This document shows positions 15,906-21,047 of a stretch of 22,831 bases of DNA, piece by piece. The notes beneath the pieces were generated by a model that made no database searches, was not told the DNA's origin, and was given only the letters and a program-made list of their open reading frames with translations. The number at the start of each line of letters is the position of its first letter. The stretch's first letter is position 1. A program made the position numbers and the translations under genes. Origin of the DNA: Sphingomonadales bacterium (lineage in GTDB: Bacteria > Pseudomonadota > Alphaproteobacteria > Sphingomonadales > Sphingomonadaceae). Location of the stretch: contig RDXA01000420.1 of NCBI GenBank assembly GCA_004292705.1, forward strand, positions 1 through 22,831, given 5' to 3'.

Positions 15906-17038
15906 GCGTTCTTGCCCTCCAGCCATTCGACCAGCGCGGCCATGCATTCGCGGCCCAGCAGCTTGCAGCGTTCGGGCGACCAGCCCTGTTCGGGCTCGGG
16001 GAAATCGGCCAAGTCCTTGTATGGCATCTCCAGCGTCATCGCCACCGCGCCGAACCGCTCGGCGAGCTGGTTGGTGCTCATGGAGAGATTGGCCCGCCCT
16101 GCCGGGGCCTTGGGGTAGCCGAGCTTTGTCTGGAAATCGGGGGTGCGGCGGTCGAGGATGCGCTGGTAGCGGTAGAAGCCCTCGCCCTGTTCTGCCTTCC
16201 ACGAGGGGATCCCCTCAAACCCGGCCAGGAACACCGCCGGGATCGCCTCGTCGGCATGGACGTCCATCGCGAAGTCGACGCCGGTCTGGTCCATCCGGTT
16301 GCGGATTACCAGCACTTCGGGAGAGCGCTCGGGCGTTGGATTGGCCCATTCGCGGTTCAGGTTGGTGCCAACCGCATTGGTTCTGAGATGCCCCCTGCGT
16401 GAACCATCGGGGTTACAATTTGGGACGACATGGATGCGGCACGCCTTGCGCAGCGCCCGCGCGACAGGATCGGCGGGATCGGTCAGGCATTCCACCGCGC
16501 CCTCGATCCACCATTCGGCCTGAGTCTCGCCCGGATGCTGGCGGGCATAGAGCCACACCTGCGTCTTGCCTTCGCCCAGCTCAAGGCAATCGATCGGCTG
16601 GCCATCAAGCGTGGTGCCGAGCCGGACATAGTCCACGCCTTCGCAGGATGCCGTCTCGGCGATCAGATCGTGGTGCCGTTCCATCGAATAGGGCGCGAAA
16701 TAGGCCACCCAGAACACGCCTGTCGCGGGAAGATAGCGCATGGTCAGCGTGCCGCCGTCCTCGTCCTTGTCGAAGGTGCTCGCCGCGCGGGCCCAATAGG
16801 CGCGGTCTTCGGAAACGCAGGCGTTGTAATCCGGCCAGCCGCCCGGATAGGCGCTGGCGTTGAGGCCGGTAACTTTCAGCACCACCTCCTCGCCTGCGCG
16901 CGCGCTGACGCGGAAATGGAACCACTGGAAGAATTCGGACGCATTGTCGCGGCGGATCGCCAGACGCGCGGTAGCTCCCTCGATCCCGAGAACGTCGATG
17001 TTGCCGCTGTCGAAACCGGCGTCGATGAAAAGTGTCAT
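15902..17038 (-). CDS. M14-family zinc carboxypeptidase (cytosolic carboxypeptidase-like)
   Basis: A 378-residue protein with an N-terminal beta-sandwich domain (1-125) and an M14 peptidase domain. The zinc ligands are His168 and Glu171 (RQHPGET) and His261 (MDVHADEA). 'VPNCNPDGSRRGHLRTNAVG' and 'TNLNRE' contribute the substrate-binding Asn/Arg, and Glu337 (AMTLEMPYKD) is the catalytic glutamate. This arrangement matches the bacterial relatives of cytosolic carboxypeptidases (CCP/AGTPBP-like), which remove C-terminal acidic residues in eukaryotes. The bacterial substrate is not established. No signal peptide is present. I chose ATG 17038 because it overlaps the upstream lipoprotein stop (TAATG) and starts the first domain. 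An in-frame extension upstream is DNA of the lipoprotein gene. Confidence 0.92.
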   Translation of the reverse strand: MTLFIDAGFDSGNIDVLGIEGATARLAIRRDNASEFFQWFHFRVSARAGEEVVLKVTGLNASAYPGGWPDYNACVSEDRAYWARAASTFDKDEDGGTLTMRYLPATGVFWVAYFAPYSMERHHDLIAETASCEGVDYVRLGTTLDGQPIDCLELGEGKTQVWLYARQHPGETQAEWWIEGAVECLTDPADPVARALRKACRIHVVPNCNPDGSRRGHLRTNAVGTNLNREWANPTPERSPEVLVIRNRMDQTGVDFAMDVHADEAIPAVFLAGFEGIPSWKAEQGEGFYRYQRILDRRTPDFQTKLGYPKAPAGRANLSMSTNQLAERFGAVAMTLEMPYKDLADFPEPEQGWSPERCKLLGRECMAALVEWLEGKNA

Positions 17039-17664
17039 TATTGTCCCTGAAGCTTGCTCACGTCGATCGTCACGGTCTCGCCATTGCCACCGGGGAACCC
17101 CCGGAACAACCCGGCAGCCAGCGTGCGCGCACTGATATCGACTTGCGAATAGGGCGACTTCACCCCGGTCGTCAGCTGCGCGCGCCCTTCCCACAGGGTT
17201 GCATTCGCGTCGTTCGTGATCCGCACCGACAGCTCGGTATTGGCTGCCGGGCCCTCGCGCCCGCCGCCCAGATTGATGCCGACCCCCATGCCCACGCCCG
17301 AGCCGAACCCGCCGGTCTGCCCGCCGACCCCGACATTCACCGGGCCACGTCGGTTTGCAACTCCGGCGTTGATCGGCCTGCGACTGGAGCGGACCGCGGC
17401 GACCTGAATGCCACGCCCCTCCTGCGCGACGATGGTGTATCCCAGCATCGCCAGCTCGCGCTCGACCGCCGCCTTGATGGCGGCCTGAGCTGCCGTGTTG
17501 GACACCTCGTCCGGGAAATAGACGATGATCGGCCCCCGCCCGAGGCCTGCCGGATCGGGGGCGACAAAACGGGTGACTTCGACTGGGCCGGTATAGGGCG
17601 AGGTCGCGCAGGCCGAGAGCGTCAGCGCGGCGGCAAGCGGGACAATCAGCGATAGGCGGGGCAT
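17038..17664 (-). CDS. DUF4136-like lipoprotein
   Basis: A 208-residue outer- or inner-membrane lipoprotein. The signal peptide ends in the lipobox LSAC with Cys19. The domain that follows has 'AIKAAVERELAMLGYTIV', a pattern of DUF4136-type lipoproteins of unknown function. It is followed by a glycine-rich central segment ('GVGGQTGGFGSGVGMGVGIN', residues about 115-140) and a C-terminal beta-rich part ('NATLWEGRAQLTTG'). The stop shares one base with the start of the M14 peptidase (TAATG), so both are made from one mRNA with coupled translation. The ribosome-binding site AAGGAA precedes ATG 17664. Divergent from galE. Confidence 0.82.
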   Translation of the reverse strand: MPRLSLIVPLAAALTLSACATSPYTGPVEVTRFVAPDPAGLGRGPIIVYFPDEVSNTAAQAAIKAAVERELAMLGYTIVAQEGRGIQVAAVRSSRRPINAGVANRRGPVNVGVGGQTGGFGSGVGMGVGINLGGGREGPAANTELSVRITNDANATLWEGRAQLTTGVKSPYSQVDISARTLAAGLFRGFPGGNGETVTIDVSKLQGQ

Positions 17665-17700
17665 GGCACGGGTTCCTTTTGCAATTCCCAGACTATAGGC

Positions 17701-17718
17701 TGCACCGGATGAGGTGCA
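17701..17718. promoter_or_regulatory. Inverted repeat between the lipoprotein gene and galE
   Basis: TGCACC (17701-17706) and GGTGCA (17713-17718) form a perfect 6-base dyad around GGATGA. It lies in the 119-base divergent gap, 37 bases upstream of the lipoprotein start. An operator is possible; no regulator is encoded nearby to match it. Confidence 0.4.
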
Positions 17719-17743
17719 CAGGCCCGTGTGTGTCTGATCGAGG

Positions 17744-17773
17744 TTGAGATTTTCGCAGCAAATAATGTGCTAG
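17744..17773 (+). promoter_or_regulatory. Candidate galE promoter
   Basis: TTGAGA (17744-17749) and TGCTAG (17768-17773) are separated by 18 bases and end 10 bases before the galE ATG. No ribosome-binding site is visible between them, so the transcript would have a very short leader or none. The GTGCTAGGGC form of the -10 is plausible for this group. Confidence 0.4.
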
Positions 17774-17783
17774 GGCGCGCGCC

Positions 17784-18797
17784 ATGACATCGAACGACAA
17801 ACCATCCGTGCTTGTGACCGGCGGCGCGGGCTATATCGGCAGCCATGCGGTGCTTGCCTTGCGCGATGCGGGCTGGCCGGTGGCGGTGATTGACAATCTG
17901 ACCACCGGTTTCCGCTTCGCGATCCCCGATGGTGTCCCGCTGTATGAAGGCGATATCGAGGATGCGGGCCTGCTGGCGCGGATCTTCGCCGAGCAGGGCA
18001 CGCGTGCGATCATGCATTTCGCCGGGTCGGTCGTAGTGCCCGAAAGCGTCGCTGACCCGCTCAAATACTATCACAACAACACCGCCAAGAGCCGTGCGTT
18101 GATCGCAGCGGCGGTGCAGGCGGGCGTGCCGCACGTCATCTTCTCCTCGACCGCGGCGACCTATGGCATCCCCGATGTCGCGGCGGTTTCGGAGGATACG
18201 CCGCAGCGCCCGATCAATCCCTATGGCTGGTCGAAGCTGATGACCGAGCAGATGCTCGCCGATGTCGCGGCCGCGCACCCGCTGAACTATGGCGTGCTGC
18301 GCTATTTCAACGTGGCAGGGGCCGACCCGGAGGCGCGCAGCGGGCAATCGACCGCAGGCGCAACGCACCTCATCAAGGTCGCCATCGAAGCCGCGCTGGG
18401 CAAGCGCGAATCGGTGAGCGTGTTCGGCACCGATTACGCGACGCCCGACGGCACCGGGGTGCGCGACTACATTCATGTCACCGATCTTGCCGCCGCGCAT
18501 GTGCTGACGCTGGAAGCTTTGATAGCTGATCCGGCGCGCTCGCTCACAATGAACTGCGGTTATGGCCGGGGGTTCTCGGTCACCGAGGTGCTCGATGCGG
18601 TCGATCGGGTGACGAATCGCCAGCTCGACCGCCGGATCGAGGGGCGCCGTGCGGGCGATCCCGATTCGCTGATTTCCGATCCCGCGCGCCTCAAGGCAAC
18701 CTTGGGCTGGGAGCCGAAGCACGCCGATCTCGACACGATCATCGCCCATGCGCTCGCGTGGGAGCGCAAATTGGGCACTTTGTACGAGGCCGCCTGA
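17784..18797 (+). CDS. galE: UDP-glucose 4-epimerase
   Basis: A 337-residue extended short-chain dehydrogenase that interconverts UDP-glucose and UDP-galactose, supplying sugars for polysaccharide and glycolipid synthesis. The NAD-binding motif GGAGYIG is at residues 13-19. The catalytic residues are Ser122/Thr123 (SSTAATYG) and Tyr147-x3-Lys151 (YGWSK). 'RYFNVAGADPE' and 'DGTGVRDYIHVTDLA' are GalE hallmarks. Full length for the family. It appears to stand alone: the next gene begins 103 bases later with its own promoter candidate, and no other polysaccharide gene is in view. A neighbouring UDP-sugar epimerase specificity cannot be excluded from sequence alone. Confidence 0.94.
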   Translation: MTSNDKPSVLVTGGAGYIGSHAVLALRDAGWPVAVIDNLTTGFRFAIPDGVPLYEGDIEDAGLLARIFAEQGTRAIMHFAGSVVVPESVADPLKYYHNNTAKSRALIAAAVQAGVPHVIFSSTAATYGIPDVAAVSEDTPQRPINPYGWSKLMTEQMLADVAAAHPLNYGVLRYFNVAGADPEARSGQSTAGATHLIKVAIEAALGKRESVSVFGTDYATPDGTGVRDYIHVTDLAAAHVLTLEALIADPARSLTMNCGYGRGFSVTEVLDAVDRVTNRQLDRRIEGRRAGDPDSLISDPARLKATLGWEPKHADLDTIIAHALAWERKLGTLYEAA

Positions 18798-18807
18798 CAG
18801 ACTCGCA

Positions 18808-18836
18808 TTGACGCGCGAGGGGCTTGCCGCTAACGG
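18808..18836 (+). promoter_or_regulatory. Candidate promoter for the L36 gene
   Basis: TTGACG (18808-18813) and TAACGG (18831-18836) are separated by 17 bases. The start codon is 64 bases downstream. The -35 is near consensus. A ribosomal-protein gene in this isolated position would be expected to have its own promoter. Confidence 0.5.
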
Positions 18837-18873
18837 CACACCTCGATTTCGCGCGCGTCGGCCCGATCCGGCG

Positions 18874-18892
18874 CGCTTTCTATTTGAAAGCG
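18874..18892 (+). promoter_or_regulatory. Leader hairpin overlapping the L36 ribosome-binding region
   Basis: CGCTTTC (18874-18880) and GAAAGCG (18886-18892) form a perfect 7-base stem with the loop TATTT, ending 8 bases before the L36 start codon. The only purine-rich ribosome-binding candidate (GAAAG) lies within the 3' arm. The hairpin could hold translation low until opened, for example by ribosomal-protein feedback. This role is inferred. Confidence 0.5.
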
Positions 18893-18900
18893 TCAGACCC

Positions 18901-19026
18901 ATGAAGATCGTCAACAGCCTCAAGTCGCTGAAGGGCCGTCACCGCGATAACCGCGTGATCCGTCGTCGCGGCCGCACCTACGTGATCAACAAGACCGACC
19001 GTCGCTTCAAGGCCCGCCAGGGCTGA
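18901..19026 (+). CDS. rpmJ: Large-subunit ribosomal protein L36, cysteine-free (type B)
   Basis: A 41-residue ribosomal protein with the sequence start 'MKIVNSLKSLKGRHRDNRVI' and the end 'YVINKTDRRFKARQG'. It lacks the Cys/Cys/Cys/His zinc set of type A L36 (C-minus, YkgO-like). In alphaproteobacteria this form is often the only L36 rather than a zinc-starvation spare, but this window cannot show which applies here. ATG 18901 gives exact family length. Its own promoter candidate precedes it, a leader hairpin spans the ribosome-binding region, and a terminator hairpin follows. Confidence 0.95.
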   Translation: MKIVNSLKSLKGRHRDNRVIRRRGRTYVINKTDRRFKARQG

Positions 19027-19069
19027 TTGATGCGTGGTGCGGCTGCCGGAACGGTGGCCGGGGTATCCA

Positions 19070-19106
19070 GCGGCCCGCCTCCTCACCGGAGCGCGGGCCG
19101 CCGCCG
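19070..19106 (+). terminator. Terminator-like hairpin after L36
   Basis: GCGGCCCGCCTCC (19070-19082) pairs with GGAGCGCGGGCCGC (19088-19101) in a 13-base stem with one bulged C and the loop TCACC. Only a short T-run (TTT) follows at 19107. The very strong stem sits 44 bases past the L36 stop and 33 bases before the HAD gene start, and probably ends or reduces the L36 transcript. Confidence 0.6.
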
Positions 19107-19134
19107 TTTGGGGCCAGGGAATTCGAGGGCTGTG

Positions 19135-19737
19135 ATGCGCAAAGCGGTGGTGTTCGATATCGGGCGGGTGCTGTTCCACTGGCAGCTTGGCGCGCTGTTC
19201 GAAAAGCTGATCACCGACCGCGCGGAGCTTGACTGGTTCCTTAGCCATGTCGTTACCGAGGAATGGCATTTCGAGCATGACCGCGGACGCGCGCTGGCCG
19301 AGATGGTGCCCGAGCGGATCGCGCTGTTCCCGCAATACGAGCCACACATCCGTGCCTATGCGCTGCGCTTCAACGAGTCAGTGCCGGGCCCGGTCGAGGG
19401 GGTGCATGCACTGGTTGAGCGGCTCGCGGCGGCGGGTGTGCCGCTGTATTGCCTGACCAATTTCGGCGATGAACTGTGGGAGGGGTTCCGGCCCACCCAG
19501 CCGATTTTCGATTGTTTCACGGACATCATCGTCTCGGGCGTCGAGAAGGTCGCCAAGCCTGATCCGCGCATCTACCAGATCGTCGAGGAACGCAGCGGGC
19601 GTGAGGGCGCGGACCTGTTCTTCACCGACGATAATCCCGCCAACATCGCCGCCGCAAGAACGCGGTCATGGGATGCGCACCTGTTTACCGACGCGGCGAG
19701 CCTTGAGGCGCAGCTGTCGGCAGCAGGGATATTGTAG
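19135..19737 (+). CDS. HAD-family hydrolase (YihX-like, HAD-IA)
   Basis: A 200-residue haloacid dehalogenase-superfamily phosphatase. Motif I is FDIGRVL with the nucleophile Asp8; the +2 position is Gly10 rather than the usual Asp. That DxG form is shared by the YihX-like subfamily (in E. coli, glucose-1-phosphate phosphatase). Motif II is Thr108 (YCLTNFGDE), motif III Lys141 (KPDPRIY) and motif IV Asp165-Asp166 (FFTDDNPANI). The helical cap lies between motifs I and II. I chose ATG 19135 after GAGGG; the open frame upstream crosses the L36 terminator hairpin and lacks likeness. The position near galE hints at sugar-phosphate chemistry, but the substrate is unproven. Confidence 0.9.
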   Translation: MRKAVVFDIGRVLFHWQLGALFEKLITDRAELDWFLSHVVTEEWHFEHDRGRALAEMVPERIALFPQYEPHIRAYALRFNESVPGPVEGVHALVERLAAAGVPLYCLTNFGDELWEGFRPTQPIFDCFTDIIVSGVEKVAKPDPRIYQIVEERSGREGADLFFTDDNPANIAAARTRSWDAHLFTDAASLEAQLSAAGIL

Positions 19738-19768
19738 AAAGTCCGCCGCAAGAACCGCGCTAGAATTG

Positions 19769-19812
19769 AAAAAACCCCCGGCCGCGCGCTGTGGGGCAGC
19801 GGGCGCCGGGGG
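19769..19812 (-). terminator. Rho-independent terminator of the small secreted protein gene
   Basis: On the minus strand a hairpin with an 8-base outer stem (CCCCCGGC at 19812-19805 with GCCGGGGG at 19782-19775) and an inner CGCTG/CAGCG stem is followed by TTTTTT (19774-19769). It faces the gene at 19880-20224 and lies 68 bases past its stop. Confidence 0.85.
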
Positions 19813-19821
19813 CTCTTGGAG

Positions 19822-19856
19822 CTCTGTCCGGTTGGAGAGGGGGAGGCCGGACAGAG
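19822..19856 (-). repeat. Second 3' hairpin between the secreted protein gene and its terminator
   Basis: CTCTGTCCGG (19822-19831) and CCGGACAGAG (19847-19856) form a perfect 10-base stem around a 15-base purine-rich loop. It lies between the stop codon at 19880 and the terminator, inside the 3' untranslated region. It may stabilise the mRNA or form part of a 3'-derived small RNA; no function is shown. Confidence 0.6.
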
Positions 19857-19879
19857 AGGGACTTCGTGTCAACTGGCGA

Positions 19880-20224
19880 TCAGCCGTTGCACTTCGCCAG
19901 TTCTTCGGCGGCCAGGTCCTGCCCATCGACCTTGAAGGTCGCGATTTCGCCGAACTTGCGGTTGAGGCCACGGCACACGCGCAGCGGGCGGGCGGTGGTC
20001 TTGTTGGCGACGCAGGTCGCGTCCTTGCAGGCCCAGGCCACACCATCGGCCACCGCGCGCGCTTCGCTCGCCGGGGCGGCGAGGGTGGCGCTGTAATAGG
20101 GGGCGCCAGCCGCGCTCAGGGGTGCGCCGCTGGTCGCAACGCCGAAGGAGAGGCCGGTGTAGACCAGCGCCGAAACGAGGATCGCGAACTTGCCGGAACG
20201 GGGGAGGGAGAAGCTGTTGGTCAT
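19880..20224 (-). CDS. Small secreted cysteine-containing protein (resembles CC_3452 family)
   Basis: A 114-residue exported protein. Residues about 10-42 form an N-terminal hydrophobic signal ('KFAILVSALVYTGLSFGVAT'). The mature part has four cysteines: ACKDATC, RVCRG and KCNG near the C-terminus, probably two disulphides. Motifs 'YYSATLAAPASEARAVADGV' and 'TTARPLRVCRGLNRKFGEIA' recall a family of small alphaproteobacterial proteins that I know as CC_3452-like, function unknown. ATG 20224 has an AAAGGA site 7 bases upstream. It diverges from the hxlR-type gene across 209 bases with several palindromes, so this regulator probably controls it. A strong terminator and an extra hairpin follow it. 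Confidence 0.83.
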   Translation of the reverse strand: MTNSFSLPRSGKFAILVSALVYTGLSFGVATSGAPLSAAGAPYYSATLAAPASEARAVADGVAWACKDATCVANKTTARPLRVCRGLNRKFGEIATFKVDGQDLAAEELAKCNG

Positions 20225-20301
20225 CGGGGTATCCTTTGTCTTTTCTTGTTGTCGGGGCACCAGGCCCCTTGGTCTCTGTTACCGGTTTTTGCAACGCAAC
20301 A

Positions 20302-20360
20302 TTTCGATTCGAAACCAGTTGCTATTCGCTACCTAACCAACTAGGTTGTGAGTTGCAACT
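20302..20360. promoter_or_regulatory. Palindrome cluster between the secreted protein gene and the HxlR regulator
   Basis: Three dyads lie within 59 bases: TTTCG-ATT-CGAAA (20302-20314), ACCTA-ACCAAC-TAGGT (20331-20346) and the perfect 10-base palindrome AGTTGCAACT (20351-20360). The segment to about 20380 is unusually AT-rich for this genome, as expected of divergent promoters. HxlR regulators are dimers that bind dyads near their own promoters, so one of these is likely the operator. Exact -35/-10 elements are not clear. The remainder of the 209-base gap holds only the ribosome-binding sites and a small CCGC-GAAA-GCGG hairpin (20408-20419). Confidence 0.5.
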
Positions 20361-20433
20361 GAAAACTGAAATTTTTTTGTGAGCCGCGCAAAATCGGTTA
20401 CACATCGCCGCGAAAGCGGAAGGGACACGGAAT

Positions 20434-20985
20434 ATGGGTGAGCTGAGAGAACCGCTGCGCGAATTGATCGAATGCGGCTTGCCGCAGGCGCTGGAAGTGA
20501 TGGGTGAACGCTGGTCGTTCATGATCCTGCGCGCGAGTTTCAACGGTCTCAAACACTTCGAGGAATTCCTGAGCGAGCTTGGCATTGCCCGCAACATCCT
20601 GTCCAACCGCCTTGCCAAGCTGGTAGAGCACGGCATTCTCAAGCGTGAACCCTGCGCCGATGACCGCCGCAAGATCGAATATCGTCTGACCGAAAAGGGC
20701 CTCGATCTGCTCCCCGCGATGCTGGCCTTGCGCCAGTGGGGACAGAAATATGGCAGCGAGCGGGTGGTCGAAGACCCGGTGCTGGTCGACGAGCGTGACC
20801 GTCTGCCCATCGGCCCGGTCTCGATCCTCGCGCATGACGGGCGCATTCTCGGCCCGCAGGATCTGTGGCTGGTGCGTCCCGAAAACCTCGGCAGGCGGGC
20901 CGATGGCACACTCGCTCATCCCGGCGCGGACTTGGTCAAGGGCGACGTGGTCGACCTTGCTGCGGCAAAAGCGGCCATCCGATAA
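20434..20985 (+). CDS. HxlR-family transcriptional regulator
   Basis: A 183-residue regulator. Residues about 10-105 form the HxlR winged-helix domain: 'CGLPQALEVMGERWSFMILR', 'HFEEFLSELGIARNILSNRL' and 'LVEHGILKREPCADDRRKIE' followed by 'YRLTEKGLDLLP'. Cys15 lies where many HxlR proteins have the conserved N-terminal Cys used in redox or aldehyde sensing. The remaining 65-70 residues ('PIGPVSILAHDGRILGPQDL' onward) extend beyond the minimal HxlR domain. The ATG at 20434 follows a GGAAGGGACACGG ribosome-binding region. It is divergent from the small secreted-protein gene and probably regulates it and itself. recQ starts 62 bases downstream on the same strand. Confidence 0.93.
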   Translation: MGELREPLRELIECGLPQALEVMGERWSFMILRASFNGLKHFEEFLSELGIARNILSNRLAKLVEHGILKREPCADDRRKIEYRLTEKGLDLLPAMLALRQWGQKYGSERVVEDPVLVDERDRLPIGPVSILAHDGRILGPQDLWLVRPENLGRRADGTLAHPGADLVKGDVVDLAAAKAAIR

Positions 20986-21047
20986 TCCGTCGATAGCGCC
21001 AGCGCCGCGGGTGCCCTTGCCCGGCGGCATGGAATAGGGCAGCGTCC

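Noticed and set aside
17646..18923. Long minus-strand open frame covering galE
   Set aside because: Antisense shadow of galE; the plus-strand gene has all catalytic motifs and this frame has none.
19158..19167. HAD hydrolase motif I with Gly at the +2 position instead of Asp, as a sign of an inactive enzyme
   Set aside because: The DxG form is normal for YihX-like HAD proteins, so it does not by itself indicate loss of activity.
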